From a virus: a stretch of DNA of 54,361 nt. A program made the translations under genes and the position numbers. Of this stretch, positions 1 to 8,794 are shown piece by piece (the stretch's first letter is position 1; each line of letters starts with the position of its first letter). The notes under the pieces are model-generated. The model was not told the DNA's origin. It worked only from the letters and a program-made list of their open reading frames with translations, and searched no databases. Location: the IMG/VR virus record IMGVR_UViG_3300022074_000053, positions 1 to 54,361 of that record; one strand, written 5' to 3'.

Positions 1-152
1 CCAAGATCACAAACACATTTGGACCATCTCTTTCTCAAGTCCCTACATTTTTTAGTATTTTTTGTTTCTGGATTATTAAATAGTTCAAACCAATCATACC
101 AAAGTTTATTGCACTTGCTATTTTTTTCAGTTAAGTGTGGTTCCCTATACAT
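1..152 (-). CDS. hypothetical protein, 3' part cut by window edge
   Basis: An open minus-strand frame starts at ATG 152 and is still open after 50 codons at base 1, so the C terminus lies outside the window. The visible part is rich in Lys, Cys and Trp (MYREPHLTEKNSKCNKLWYD and onward), with a KKCRDLRKRW stretch that looks basic and possibly nucleic-acid binding. A GTAGG sequence lies upstream of the start and a late-promoter-like ATAAATA lies about 40 bases upstream, just after a terminator. I do not recognise the family. The overlapping plus-strand frame here lacks such signals. Confidence 0.55.
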   Translation of the reverse strand, partial: MYREPHLTEKNSKCNKLWYDWFELFNNPETKNTKKCRDLRKRWSKCVCDL

Positions 153-191
153 TAGGAACCTACTTGGGTTGTGTGCCCTTGACTACGTTAC

Positions 192-198
192 TATTTAT
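192..198 (-). promoter_or_regulatory. putative late promoter
   Basis: ATAAATA on the minus strand matches the T4 and cyanophage late-promoter core. It lies directly after the terminator at 205-238 and 40 bases before the ATG at 152, so it would restart transcription for the partial gene at the window edge. Confidence 0.45.
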
Positions 199-204
199 TT
201 AAAA

Positions 205-238
205 AAATAAAAAAAAATGACCCCTATTCGGAGTCATT
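205..238 (-). terminator. intrinsic terminator
   Basis: On the minus strand AATGACTCC and GGGGTCATT form a 9 bp stem (one U-G pair) with a 5-base loop, followed by a run of about nine T. It closes the psbD-DoxX operon. The stop codon of the preceding gene (224-226) lies in the loop-proximal part of the 3' arm and the loop, so the gene end and the terminator share sequence. Confidence 0.85.
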
Positions 239-451
239 GTTATAAAGATCTTCCAGTTTCTCTCTGGATAAATCCACATACATAACCTCCTCCCCATCAG
301 CAGGTGCTTCAGGATGACGTGGTTTAGGTTTAGGTTTTGGTTTATTCATTTCCACATTAATGGATTGAATGTTCCCCCACATCATCGCAAATGAAGCACC
401 TGCGATGATACCGAAGCAAAGGAAGTAAAAAAATACTTCAAAGTTATTCAT
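224..451 (-). CDS. small membrane protein with KP repeats
   Basis: A 75-residue protein with one hydrophobic N-terminal segment (about residues 5-27, VFFYFLCFGIIAGASFAMMW), a KPKPKPKPR linker and an acidic tail ending in YNNDSE. It is probably anchored in the membrane with the tail in the cytoplasm or periplasm. AGGAGG sits just upstream of two consecutive ATG codons (454 and 451); 451 gives the better spacing. It is the last gene of the psbD operon before the terminator. The function is unknown, and similar short membrane proteins are common beside cyanophage photosynthesis genes. Confidence 0.8.
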   Translation of the reverse strand: MNNFEVFFYFLCFGIIAGASFAMMWGNIQSINVEMNKPKPKPKPRHPEAPADGEEVMYVDLSREKLEDLYNNDSE

Positions 452-696
452 CATGCCTCCTGAAGAGATTGAACTGTGTTATGAAGTTCTCCAATGTCAC
501 GGAGACCTTCAGCACTGAACCACGGAGCATTTGCCCAACTGAATCCTTCACCCATGGTGCTATCGGGTGCTGTGATATACCAATGACATGCTGTGTCTGG
601 TACATCTACAGCACACTTAGACCAATCATCACTCCACTGGGGGACTTGCACCCACATTAGAGCAGCAAACATAATAGTGAATAGATATTTAATCAT
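451..696 (-). CDS. small exported protein, unknown function
   Basis: An 81-residue protein with a hydrophobic N terminus ([20 protein letters not shown]) that reads as a signal peptide or anchor, followed by a Trp-rich soluble part with two Cys (KCAV, TACHW) that could form a disulfide in the periplasm. The start overlaps the end of the DoxX gene by 8 bases and the stop overlaps the next gene, so it is translated as part of the psbD operon. I cannot assign a function. Confidence 0.75.
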   Translation of the reverse strand: MIKYLFTIMFAALMWVQVPQWSDDWSKCAVDVPDTACHWYITAPDSTMGEGFSWANAPWFSAEGLRDIGELHNTVQSLQEA

Positions 697-1087
697 TTGT
701 GAGTCTCCGTTTTATGAGATGGTCTATTGAGAAATTACCAGGACCACTGAGGACAATACATGCTGAACCTCCCCAGTAAAGAACTAAAAGTTCTAACAAG
801 TAGATATTGAATCCAGATGTAACTAGGGCATGATAAATTGCAAATGATATTGTACCTAAGATTGCTAAGGCACCCAGACGAGTGCCTAATCCACAGATAA
901 CCATCCAACTACCCACAACCTCAGCAAGTGCTGCGAAGTATGATGAGAAGATTGGGAATGGCAAGTGCAATGGTCTTACAAATGCATCCGCAAAGTTTTC
1001 AATGTTTTCTAGTTTCTCATATCCATGATGGATAAGCATCGTGCCTAACGCTATACGAAGTAATAAGAATCCTAGAGATTGAATCAT
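689..1087 (-). CDS. DoxX-like membrane protein
   Basis: A 132-residue integral membrane protein resembling the DoxX/DoxD family, with about four hydrophobic helices starting at [20 protein letters not shown]. The Gly-rich helix pattern, HHGYEKLEN near residue 20 and [16 protein letters not shown] in the middle fit the family. DoxX proteins are linked to quinone or thiol redox reactions in membranes, but the reaction here is inferred only. Its ATG overlaps the psbD stop (ATGA), so it is translationally coupled to D2, which suggests a role in thylakoid redox balance. An upstream in-frame start inside psbD is unlikely. Confidence 0.75.
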   Translation of the reverse strand: MIQSLGFLLLRIALGTMLIHHGYEKLENIENFADAFVRPLHLPFPIFSSYFAALAEVVGSWMVICGLGTRLGALAILGTISFAIYHALVTSGFNIYLLELLVLYWGGSACIVLSGPGNFSIDHLIKRRLTND

Positions 1088-2142
1088 AATGCATTTCCTC
1101 TTGGTAATACCTCTTCTGGGAATACAAACTGTTCGTGTGGTTGATCCACTGGTGCCATCCAAGCACGAAGACCTTCATTCAAGAGAATGTTCTTGGTATA
1201 GAAGGTTTCAAATTCTGGATCTTCTGCTGCTCTGATTTCTTGCGAAACAAAGTCATAAGCGCGAAGGTTGAGAGCAAGACCAATAATACCGATGGAACTT
1301 GTCCACAGACCCATAACAGGAACAAAGAGCATAAAGAAATGCAGCCACCTCTTATTACTAAACGCAATACCGAAGATCTGAGACCAGAAGCGGTTTGCTG
1401 TAACCATTGAATAGGTTTCTTCTTCTTGCGTTGGTTCAAACGCTTTGAATGTGTTTGCCTGTTCTCCATCTTCAAAAAGTGTATTCTCTACTGTGGCACC
1501 GTGAATAGCACAGAGAAGTGCTCCACCCAGTATACCAGCAACTCCCATCATATGGAAGGGATTGAGCGTCCAATTATGAAAGCCCTGGAGGAAGAGAAGG
1601 AAGCGGAAAATCGCCGCGACACCGAAACTCGGCGCAAAGAACCAAGAGGATTGTCCGAGAGGATAGATGAGAAATACAGAGACGAATACAGCAATAGGAC
1701 CAGAAAAAGCAATCGCATTGTACGGTCTGATTCCTACTAAACGAGCAATCTCAAACTGTCGAAGCATAAAACCGATAAGAGCGAAGGCTCCGTGGAGCGC
1801 CACAAAATTCCAGAGTCCTCCAAGTTGGAACCACCGCTGAAGGTCCCCCTGAGACTCAGGACCCCAAAGTAGAAGAAGAGAATGACCCATAGCATCAGCA
1901 GGCGTTGACACAGCCGCTGTAAGGAAATTAGCACCCTCAAGATAACTACTTGCGAGTCCGTGGGTGTACCAGCTTGTAACAAACGTCGTGCCAGTAAGCC
2001 AGCCACCAATTGCGAAATAAGCAGTGGGAAAAAGAAGTAATCCAGACCAGCCCACAAAGATAAAGCGGTCGCGTTTAAGCCAGTCATCAAGGACATCGAA
2101 CCACCCCCTTGTTGGTTGTTGTGATAGTGTTGAAGTTGTCAT
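1084..2142 (-). CDS. psbD: photosystem II reaction centre protein D2
   Basis: A full-length 352-residue D2. The N-terminal [20 protein letters not shown], the five membrane helices, the quinone and iron region around [20 protein letters not shown] and the ending VLPRGNAL are all typical. D2 binds QA and half of the P680 chlorophylls in the thylakoid membrane. The phage copy replaces the host protein as it turns over. AGGAGG precedes the ATG. Both a sigma-70-like and a late promoter motif precede it, so it may be expressed through most of infection. Followed by DoxX with an ATGA overlap. Confidence 0.98.
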   Translation of the reverse strand: MTTSTLSQQPTRGWFDVLDDWLKRDRFIFVGWSGLLLFPTAYFAIGGWLTGTTFVTSWYTHGLASSYLEGANFLTAAVSTPADAMGHSLLLLWGPESQGDLQRWFQLGGLWNFVALHGAFALIGFMLRQFEIARLVGIRPYNAIAFSGPIAVFVSVFLIYPLGQSSWFFAPSFGVAAIFRFLLFLQGFHNWTLNPFHMMGVAGILGGALLCAIHGATVENTLFEDGEQANTFKAFEPTQEEETYSMVTANRFWSQIFGIAFSNKRWLHFFMLFVPVMGLWTSSIGIIGLALNLRAYDFVSQEIRAAEDPEFETFYTKNILLNEGLRAWMAPVDQPHEQFVFPEEVLPRGNAL

Positions 2143-2163
2143 AACCTCCTATAGTTCTTTTCA

Positions 2164-2170
2164 TATTTAG
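2164..2170 (-). promoter_or_regulatory. putative late promoter of psbD
   Basis: CTAAATA on the minus strand, 22 bases before the psbD ATG, matches the cyanophage late-promoter core. Together with the upstream sigma-70-like pair it suggests dual timing. Confidence 0.55.
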
Positions 2171-2200
2171 TTTACATATCTTTACGTTATAAGTCAATGC
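2171..2200 (-). promoter_or_regulatory. putative early promoter of psbD
   Basis: On the minus strand TTGACT is followed after 17 bases by TAAACT, a good -35 with a weak -10 (4 of 6). It directly precedes the late motif CTAAATA, with which the -10 partly overlaps. Confidence 0.4.
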
Positions 2201-2281
2201 GTAACTATACCCACTCTATTCTTGGATATAAAAATTTGAGGCCATGTATCATGAATAATATGTATGACCTTATAAGAAGTA

Positions 2282-4765
2282 TCAGACGTAATCATTCATC
2301 TCTACCTGACAAGAACAAACTAAATTGCGATCTCCATACACATTATCAATCCTTGCTACAGCAGGCCAAAACTTTTCTTCCTGCTCCATAGGATACGCTG
2401 CCTCTTGGCGAGTATAACTACGATCCCATTCTTCAGAAGAAACACACTTTGCGGTATGTGGTGCATTCTTTAGTAGATCCGGATTGGTATCAATTTCATG
2501 ACGAATTTGTTTCATAGCATCTACAAATCTCTTGAGTTCATCAAATGATTCACTTTCAGTTGGTTCAACCATAATTGTTCCTGAAACAGGCCAACTTAGT
2601 GTTGGTGCATGAAATCCATAATCCATCAGACGCTTTGCAACATCCTCAGCAGTTACTTGTTTAAAGGGGCGAATATCTAGAATACATTCATGCGCTACTC
2701 TATTATTAGGACCACGATAAAGAACTGGAAAATAATCCTCAAGTTGATCTGCTAACCAATTGGCATTCAGTAAAGCAACCTCAGTGGCACTACGAAGACC
2801 GTCAGCGCCCATCATGCGGATATACATCCAAGGTATAGGAAGAATGCTTGCGCTCCCGTAAGGAGCAGCAGAGATATGTTGTGGTACAAATGGAATCAAA
2901 TGTTTTCCAACACCAATAGGACCAACTCCAGGACCACCGCCACCATGAGGGATACAGAAGGTCTTATGTAGATTAAGGTGACAAACATCAACACCATACT
3001 GACCAGGTTGAGAAAGACCAACCTGTGCATTTAAATTAGCACCATCCATGTATACTTGTCCACCAAACTCATGAACAATCTCGCAAATTTCACGAATGCC
3101 AGGTTCAAATACACCGTGTGTTGATGGATATGTAACCATAATACAAGCAAGGTTCTCTGCATTTGTAGATGCTTTCTTACTAAGATCATCAAGATCAATA
3201 TCTCCGTTGTCCTTACACTTAATAGCAACAACTTTCATTCCTGCCATTACAGAACTTGCAGGATTAGTTCCATGAGCACTAGTTGGAATCAAACATACAT
3301 TACGATGAGAATCTCCCCTACTTTTGTGATATGCACGAATAGTTAATAGACCAGCATACTCACCCTGAGAACCAGCATTTGGTTGTAAAAACATACCATC
3401 AAATCCAGTGATGGAGCATAACCAAACTTCAAGATTATGAATCAATTCAAGATATCCACGAACTTCATCTTCTGGAGCAAAAGGATGAATGTTACCAAAC
3501 TCTTCCCAACTAACTGGAATAAGTTCTGCTGCGGCATTAAGTTTCATCGTACAACTACCAAGAGGAATCATACCATCAACCAAACTAAAATCTTTTCTAG
3601 CAAGACGATAAATGTATCGCATCAAATCAGTTTCACTATGGTAGCGATTGAATACTTCTTGCTGTAACCATGGTTTTTCTCTAAGAGGAACACTATCAAT
3701 CGTAAAGATCTCATTAGCAATTCTTTCTAATCCCTCAGATCCATAATACACCGCATAAAAACCTGCCATAACTGCTAGAAGTGCTTGCGCCGTACAGATA
3801 TTACTGGTTGCCTTATCCCTACGAATGTGCTGCTCTCTAGTCTGTAGAGCAAGTCTCAGTGCCTTATTTCCCTCCTTATCTACAGACTGACCTACAATAC
3901 GACCAGGAATCTTACGCTGAAACTTTTCAATCGTAGCAAAGTATGCAGCATGAGGTCCACCATTACCCATAGGTATGCCAAATCGTTGACAGCTACCAAC
4001 AGCAATATCAGCACCAATCTCACCAACAGGTTTCATTAGAACTTGAAGGAATGGATCAACTGCAGCAGTTACCAAGACATCATATTCTTTAGCAGTGTAA
4101 ATGATACTAGTTGGATCCCAAAGTTCACCATCATTACCAGGTAACTGAATCAAAATACCAAAAGTATTTTCAAAAGATACATGACTTTGAAAATCACATA
4201 CTTCAACTTCAATGCCTAAAGGTTCTGCTCTAGTTTGAATAACCGAAAGAGTTTGTGGAAATACATTCTTATCAACGATAAATTTATTTCTCCCCTTTGC
4301 TGCACCATAACTCATAATCATCGCTTCTGCAGCAGCAGTTCCTTCATCTAGTAATGAAGCATTAGCAATAGGTAGTCCGGTCAACTCTGTGATAAGAGTT
4401 TGAAAGTTGAATAATCCTTCCAGTCTTCCCTGAGATATCTCTGCTTGATACGGTGTATACGATGTATACCATGCAGGATTTTCAAATACGTTTCTTTGAA
4501 TAACTGGAGGGCAAAAAGTTTCATAATATCCACGTTCACTTCGATTACTAACGATATTTTTATCTGCAATTACACGAAGTTCGGATAATGCTTTCTTCTC
4601 ATCACAACCTTGAGGAATACCTTTAAGTGCTTCCTTATCGATCAATATAGATTTAGGAACGATTTGATCGACGAGTTCATCTAAATTTGAAAGACCCAGA
4701 TCTTCAAGCATCCGAGTTTGCTGATTAATTGATGGACCAATGTGACGACCGATAAATTCTGACAT
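2282..4765 (-). CDS. gcvP: glycine dehydrogenase (decarboxylating), P-protein, compact form
   Basis: An 827-residue PLP enzyme of the glycine cleavage system. It decarboxylates glycine and passes the aminomethyl group to H-protein lipoate. Domains in order: N-terminal RHIGPS half (1-350) and catalytic C-terminal half (about 370-827) with SAHGTNPAS near 496 and [15 protein letters not shown] carrying the PLP lysine at about K601. Compared from memory with the roughly 950-residue bacterial enzyme, about 100 residues are missing at the junction (about 352) between the halves and a loop of about 15 is missing after VPQH (about 630). Catalytic motifs are intact. Start chosen at [12 protein letters not shown]; upstream codons lie in a terminator. 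It sits between psbA and psbD with its own promoter. H, T and L proteins would come from the host. Rare in phages as far as I know. Confidence 0.95.
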   Translation of the reverse strand: MSEFIGRHIGPSINQQTRMLEDLGLSNLDELVDQIVPKSILIDKEALKGIPQGCDEKKALSELRVIADKNIVSNRSERGYYETFCPPVIQRNVFENPAWYTSYTPYQAEISQGRLEGLFNFQTLITELTGLPIANASLLDEGTAAAEAMIMSYGAAKGRNKFIVDKNVFPQTLSVIQTRAEPLGIEVEVCDFQSHVSFENTFGILIQLPGNDGELWDPTSIIYTAKEYDVLVTAAVDPFLQVLMKPVGEIGADIAVGSCQRFGIPMGNGGPHAAYFATIEKFQRKIPGRIVGQSVDKEGNKALRLALQTREQHIRRDKATSNICTAQALLAVMAGFYAVYYGSEGLERIANEIFTIDSVPLREKPWLQQEVFNRYHSETDLMRYIYRLARKDFSLVDGMIPLGSCTMKLNAAAELIPVSWEEFGNIHPFAPEDEVRGYLELIHNLEVWLCSITGFDGMFLQPNAGSQGEYAGLLTIRAYHKSRGDSHRNVCLIPTSAHGTNPASSVMAGMKVVAIKCKDNGDIDLDDLSKKASTNAENLACIMVTYPSTHGVFEPGIREICEIVHEFGGQVYMDGANLNAQVGLSQPGQYGVDVCHLNLHKTFCIPHGGGGPGVGPIGVGKHLIPFVPQHISAAPYGSASILPIPWMYIRMMGADGLRSATEVALLNANWLADQLEDYFPVLYRGPNNRVAHECILDIRPFKQVTAEDVAKRLMDYGFHAPTLSWPVSGTIMVEPTESESFDELKRFVDAMKQIRHEIDTNPDLLKNAPHTAKCVSSEEWDRSYTRQEAAYPMEQEEKFWPAVARIDNVYGDRNLVCSCQVEMNDYV

Positions 4766-4787
4766 TTTTTTTCTAACGGACTTCAAT

Positions 4788-4813
4788 AAAAAAAGAGACC
4801 CGGAGGTCTCTTT
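4788..4813 (-). terminator. intrinsic terminator after psbA
   Basis: Minus-strand AAAGAGACC, loop TCCG, GGTCTCTTT and then a T run form a 9 bp stem terminator 26 bases after the psbA stop. It is overlapped by the promoter for gcvP, whose predicted start site (about 4807) falls within the 5' arm. Confidence 0.88.
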
Positions 4814-4842
4814 ATAATACACTTTATGAACTTAAAAGTCAA
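4814..4842 (-). promoter_or_regulatory. sigma-70-type promoter of gcvP
   Basis: TTGACT (4837-4842, overlapping the psbA stop codon), 17 bp spacer and TATTAT (4814-4819) on the minus strand. A start about 7 bases downstream would lie in the 5' arm of the terminator at 4788-4813, so the gcvP transcript could not form that hairpin fully. Confidence 0.7.
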
Positions 4843-5915
4843 CCAATGCTAGGTGCGGTGAGTGCCACAGGAGTGGACTCAGCAGCAGCAAGATCAAGGG
4901 GGAAGTTGTGTGCGTTACGCTCATGCATAACTTCCATACCAAGACCAGCACGATTGAGTACGTCCGCCCAGGTGTTGATCACTTTGCCTTGGGACTCAAC
5001 AATCGACTGATTGAAGTTGAATCCGTTAAGGTTGAATGCCATGGTGCTAACACCAAGAGCAGTGAACCAGATACCGACAACAGGCCACGCAGCGAGGAAG
5101 AAGTGCAGAGAACGTGAGTTGTTAAAGGATGCATACTGGAAGATCAAACGACCGAAGTAACCGTGTGCTGCGACGATGTTGTAGGTCTCTTCTTCTTGAC
5201 CGAACTTGTAACCATAGTTCTGGGACTCAGTTTCAGTGGTTTCACGAACCAGCGAAGAAGTAACCAGACTTCCATGCATAGCAGAGAAAAGAGATCCACC
5301 GAATACCCCAGCAACACCGAGCATGTGGAACGGGTGCATAAGGATATTGTGTTCTGCTTGGAATACAAGCATATAGTTAAAAGTGCCAGAAATACCAAGA
5401 GGCATAGCATCGGAGAAACTACCTTGACCGAAAGGATAAACGAGGAATACAGCAGAAGCAGCAGCGACAGGTGCGCTGTAGGCAACGCAGATCCAAGGAC
5501 GCATACCCAGGCGGTAGGAGAGTTCCCACTCACGACCCATGTAGGCGTAGATGCCGATGAGGAAGTGGAAAATTACAAGTTGGAAAGGTCCACCGTTATA
5601 CAACCACTCGTCGAGCGATGCGGCTTCCCAAATAGGATAGAAGTGAAGACCAATTGCGTTGGAAGAGGGAACAACTGCACCAGAGATGATGTTGTTACCG
5701 TACATGAGTGAACCAGCGACAGGTTCACGGATGCCATCGATGTCCACAGGAGGAGCAGCGACGAATGCTACGACGAAACAGATGGTTGCTGCCAACAGAG
5801 TTGGAATCATCAGAACGCCGAACCAACCGACATAGAGGCGGTTATTGGTGGAAGTTACCCACTCGCAGAAATTATCCCAAGTGGATGATTGTTGTCTTGA
5901 AAGAGTTGTAGCCAT
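4839..5915 (-). CDS. psbA: photosystem II reaction centre protein D1
   Basis: A 358-residue D1. The start [20 protein letters not shown], five membrane helices, [15 protein letters not shown] loop and the C terminus [16 protein letters not shown], including the C-terminal extension that CtpA would remove, are all characteristic. D1 binds QB and ligates the manganese cluster, is the fastest-turned-over photosystem protein, and the phage copy sustains electron flow during infection. I chose the ATG at 5915 because the upstream in-frame codons are not D1-like. No intron is present. It has a strong promoter and a 150-base structured leader, and a terminator follows. Confidence 0.98.
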   Translation of the reverse strand: MATTLSRQQSSTWDNFCEWVTSTNNRLYVGWFGVLMIPTLLAATICFVVAFVAAPPVDIDGIREPVAGSLMYGNNIISGAVVPSSNAIGLHFYPIWEAASLDEWLYNGGPFQLVIFHFLIGIYAYMGREWELSYRLGMRPWICVAYSAPVAAASAVFLVYPFGQGSFSDAMPLGISGTFNYMLVFQAEHNILMHPFHMLGVAGVFGGSLFSAMHGSLVTSSLVRETTETESQNYGYKFGQEEETYNIVAAHGYFGRLIFQYASFNNSRSLHFFLAAWPVVGIWFTALGVSTMAFNLNGFNFNQSIVESQGKVINTWADVLNRAGLGMEVMHERNAHNFPLDLAAAESTPVALTAPSIG

Positions 5916-5964
5916 TTTCGTAAAAGGGTTATGTATGAGTGCGGGGAACACCGGGTAGAATATT

Positions 5965-5987
5965 CCTCAGACACCCTCCGTCTGAGG
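5965..5987 (-). promoter_or_regulatory. hairpin in the psbA leader
   Basis: CCTCAGAC and GTCTGAGG form a perfect 8 bp stem with a 7-base loop in the 5' untranslated region of psbA, 50 bases before the ATG. There is no T run after it, so it is not an intrinsic terminator. It may stabilise the mRNA or mark an RNase E processing site; that role is inference. Confidence 0.5.
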
Positions 5988-6068
5988 TATTAGAGACGTG
6001 ATTTAGACTCCCTATAGGTCTCGGTTTGAGGAGAGTTGCGTTACATTTCGTAACCTTCAACACTATGT

Positions 6069-6097
6069 ATAATAGTTCGGTTCCCCGTATTTGTCAA
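6069..6097 (-). promoter_or_regulatory. strong sigma-70-type promoter of psbA
   Basis: Minus-strand TTGACA (6092-6097), 17 bp spacer and TATTAT (6069-6074), directly after the glgP stop. The consensus -35 and ideal spacing suggest strong recognition by host RNA polymerase. The leader to the psbA ATG is about 150 bases. Confidence 0.82.
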
Positions 6098-6110
6098 CAA
6101 GTATTTTTAC

Positions 6111-8501
6111 TCATACTTTCCAGATGGTATCACAGTAATCCTGAATTGAACGGTCTGATGAGAAGAAACCAGATTTAGCGATATTAATAAGAGACTTTCG
6201 ATTCCATTCCTCACGGTTACCCCAGGTTGTGTCTACAACACTCTGAGCGCGACAATAATCACTAAAGTCAGCACATACACAGAAAGGATCTTTCTCTATA
6301 AGATTGGACATTAAATCAGTGAATGAATTCTTTTCGCCATTTGAGAAATGACCTGATTTAATTAATTGAATCGCTTCAAATAAACAACCACTCATATGAT
6401 ACTGAGGATCGTATCCATCTTTCCACAGTTGCTGTATTTCTTCTTCAGTCTTACCGAATAGGAAGAAATTTTCTTCACCGACGAGTTCTCTAATCTCAAC
6501 ATTAGCACCATCTAATGTTCCAATAGTTAAAGCGCCGTTCATCTGAAACTTCATGTTTCCAGTACCAGATGCTTCCTTACCTGCGGTAGAAATCTGTTCG
6601 GATAAATCAGCAGCAGGATAAACCTTCTCCCCCAACTTAACACTATAGTTTGGTAAGAATACAATTCTCAACTTACCATTCATATCAGGATCTGAATTGA
6701 TGGTTTCAGCAACGTTACAAATAAATCTAATGATTTCTTTCGCCATATAATATCCAGGTGCTGCCTTACCACCAAAGATTACTGTCCTAGGTACAACGTA
6801 ATCGTCTTTATGATTTTTGATATACACATACCTAGAAACCACCCATAAAGCAAGGAGATGCTGTCGTTTGTATTCGTGAATTCTCTTCACCTGAACGTCA
6901 AACATGCTTGATGGATCAACGGAAACACCAAGAGTCTTCTGTATGTATTGTGCTAGTTTATGCTTACCAATCAGTTTTGTAGCGCCAATCTTTTCAAGTA
7001 ACATGGAATCATCAACATAATTTTCCAAGTTACCCAAAAGACTCATATTAGAAACCCAATCAGTCCCCACATATTCATTAAGGACCTCAGCAAGTGCTGG
7101 ATTAGAATCTGCCAACCAACGACGTGGTGTTACACCATTAGTTACATTTGTAAACTTATGAGGCCAAAGATCATAGAACTCTGGCATCAAATTTTTGGTA
7201 ATAAGATCAGAATGAAGCGCAGCAACACCATTCACATGATGAGAACCAACTGTCGCAAGATGCGCCATTCTCACAGACTTGTTACCAGCTTCATCTATGA
7301 TTGACAATTTACGAAGAACTTGATCGTCACCAGGATACTTCATCCGTACAACTTGCAGGAATCGTGAATTGATTTCATAAATGATTTCAAGATGTCTTGG
7401 CAACAAACTCTCAAATAACTTGAGACTCCATTTCTCCAGTGCCTCTGGAAGCAGTGTATGGTTTGTATATGCGATAGACTTACTTGTAATATCCCATGCC
7501 AGATCCCAATCCATATGATGATCGTCAACTAGCAATCTCATCAATTCAGCAACAGCGATTGATGGGTGAGTGTCATTCAGTTGAACTTGATAATGTTCAT
7601 AGAACTCTTCAATAGGTAAGTTTCTTTCCTTGAGATTTCTAATCATATCCTGAAGAGAAGCACTTACAAAGAAGAACTGTTGTTTCAAACGAAGTTCTTT
7701 ACCTTGATCTGTTTCATCGTTAGGGTAAAGAATCTTAGAAATCGTTTCAGATCTTACACTATTCTCTACAGAACCAATATAATCACCGATATTAAAAGCG
7801 TAAAAATCGAATACATCTATTGCATCTGCTCTCCAGAGTCTAATTTTAGCGCAACTATCGACCTTATATCCTGCCTGAAGAACGTCGTAAGGAACAGCAA
7901 CCACATACTTGTCTGGAACCCAACGCACTCTAGAATCATATTCAGATAGTTCATAGTGCTCTACCTTACCACCAAATCCAACCATAACAGATTCATCAGG
8001 ATAACAAAGTTCCCATGGCCAATCCCCATGTAACCAATTATCAGTAACTTCTACCTGTTGATTGTCGCGGATTGTTTGTTTAAAAATACCATACTTATAT
8101 CTAATACCATATCCAGTGGCAGGAACTCTAAGTGTTGCCATGGATTCCATATAACAAGCAGCGAGTCTACCTAAACCACCATTACCTAGTCCAGGTTCTT
8201 CTGATTGCTCAAGAATCTCATCTAAGGTATATCCAAATTTAGAAACCGCATCCTCTGCTTCTTTGCGAATATCTAAATTAAGAAGATTGTTGCTTAATTG
8301 CGGACCAATCAAAAATTCTGCTGATAGATATGCGATTTCTTTCCGATGAGATTTTTCTACCAGATGATTATCCATCATCTTATCTCTCACTGCGTAACAC
8401 AATGCCGTATATACATCATGAGCTGTGGTATTATGAGAACTCTTTCCCAAAGTATAATGGAGACGTTCTTTCAATCTGTCACTAATTTCGTTTTGTACCA
8501 T
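6111..8501 (-). CDS. glgP: glycogen phosphorylase
   Basis: A 796-residue GT35 alpha-glucan phosphorylase. It releases glucose-1-phosphate from glycogen ends using phosphate and PLP. GLGNGGLGRLAACYMESMAT near 105-125, the substrate loop QLNDTHPSIA and GTGNMKFQMNGALTIGTLDG with the PLP lysine at about K651 are intact, and the length matches bacterial homologues. Two starts are possible: 8516, with AAGGG just upstream but inside a terminator hairpin, or 8501, just after it; I prefer 8501. It lies directly upstream of psbA and has its own promoter. With zwf and gnd in the same genome it would feed host glycogen into the pentose phosphate pathway. Unusual in phages. Confidence 0.97.
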   Translation of the reverse strand: MVQNEISDRLKERLHYTLGKSSHNTTAHDVYTALCYAVRDKMMDNHLVEKSHRKEIAYLSAEFLIGPQLSNNLLNLDIRKEAEDAVSKFGYTLDEILEQSEEPGLGNGGLGRLAACYMESMATLRVPATGYGIRYKYGIFKQTIRDNQQVEVTDNWLHGDWPWELCYPDESVMVGFGGKVEHYELSEYDSRVRWVPDKYVVAVPYDVLQAGYKVDSCAKIRLWRADAIDVFDFYAFNIGDYIGSVENSVRSETISKILYPNDETDQGKELRLKQQFFFVSASLQDMIRNLKERNLPIEEFYEHYQVQLNDTHPSIAVAELMRLLVDDHHMDWDLAWDITSKSIAYTNHTLLPEALEKWSLKLFESLLPRHLEIIYEINSRFLQVVRMKYPGDDQVLRKLSIIDEAGNKSVRMAHLATVGSHHVNGVAALHSDLITKNLMPEFYDLWPHKFTNVTNGVTPRRWLADSNPALAEVLNEYVGTDWVSNMSLLGNLENYVDDSMLLEKIGATKLIGKHKLAQYIQKTLGVSVDPSSMFDVQVKRIHEYKRQHLLALWVVSRYVYIKNHKDDYVVPRTVIFGGKAAPGYYMAKEIIRFICNVAETINSDPDMNGKLRIVFLPNYSVKLGEKVYPAADLSEQISTAGKEASGTGNMKFQMNGALTIGTLDGANVEIRELVGEENFFLFGKTEEEIQQLWKDGYDPQYHMSGCLFEAIQLIKSGHFSNGEKNSFTDLMSNLIEKDPFCVCADFSDYCRAQSVVDTTWGNREEWNRKSLINIAKSGFFSSDRSIQDYCDTIWKV

Positions 8502-8504
8502 ATG

Positions 8505-8526
8505 AAAAAAGGGCATTGCTGCCCTT
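8505..8526 (-). terminator. intrinsic terminator before glgP
   Basis: Minus-strand AAGGGCA, loop GCAA, TGCCCTT and TTTT. It follows the group of hli and tiny genes. The glgP promoter is interleaved with it, with the predicted start site in the 5' arm. Confidence 0.75.
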
Positions 8527-8528
8527 AT

Positions 8529-8556
8529 ATTATATTCTATTTTATTTAACCGTCAA
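8529..8556 (-). promoter_or_regulatory. sigma-70-type promoter of glgP
   Basis: TTGACG (8551-8556), 16 bp spacer and perfect TATAAT (8529-8534) on the minus strand. The sequence after the -10 (ATAAGGGCA) is shared with the promoter at 21568. Predicted start near 8522. Confidence 0.78.
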
Positions 8557-8687
8557 ATATGAGATGCCGGCATTTGTGCGGGAATCATCATACCACCATC
8601 CATATCGTCATCGTCATCGGCATTGATATCAGAAATCAAAGCAGCGAAGACAAATCCGCCTATCATACAAGTGGCAAGAAAAAGCAT
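8553..8687 (-). CDS. tiny membrane protein with acidic tail
   Basis: A 44-residue frame, ATG overlapping the hli stop (TGATG). One hydrophobic segment, MLFLATCMIGGFVFAALISD, is followed by NADDDDDMDGG and a Met- and Pro-rich end. The overlap with hli and the absence of other coding sequence support it as a real gene. It is probably a small thylakoid or inner-membrane protein of unknown function. Confidence 0.6.
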   Translation of the reverse strand: MLFLATCMIGGFVFAALISDINADDDDDMDGGMMIPAQMPASHI

Positions 8688-8794
8688 CACCAAATACCTG
8701 GAATGATTTGCCCTGTTACGGCATAAGCACCCATCGCGGCAACGATACCGATCATGGCTGCAAGTCCATTAATACGTTCTGCGTTTTGGTTCAT
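8687..8794 (-). CDS. hli: high-light-inducible protein (minimal Hli)
   Basis: A 35-residue Hli with the chlorophyll-binding helix motif ERINGLAAMIG and the typical cyanophage ending TGQIIPGIW. Hli proteins are one-helix relatives of LHC antenna proteins that bind chlorophyll and carotenoid, protecting photosystem II during repair. It is among the shortest possible, with essentially no N-terminal extension. GGAGG lies 7 bases before the ATG, which overlaps the preceding stop (ATGA), and the gene is coupled to its neighbours on both sides. Confidence 0.9.
   Translation of the reverse strand: MNQNAERINGLAAMIGIVAAMGAYAVTGQIIPGIW

Noticed and set aside
19-210. Plus-strand frame of 63 codons at the window start
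   Set aside because: It is antisense to a minus-strand frame that has a ribosome-like site, a late promoter and a sensible protein; the plus frame has no ribosome site and reads as random hydrophobic sequence.
1135-1410. Plus-strand frames inside psbD and psbA
   Set aside because: They are shadows of highly conserved minus-strand genes and have no ribosome sites.
2282-4765. gcvP as a pseudogene because it is short
   Set aside because: The frame is open for its full length and both halves keep the conserved catalytic motifs; the missing segments are clean in-frame deletions.
4839-5915. Group I intron in psbA, as in some cyanophages
   Set aside because: The D1 reading frame is continuous and of normal length.
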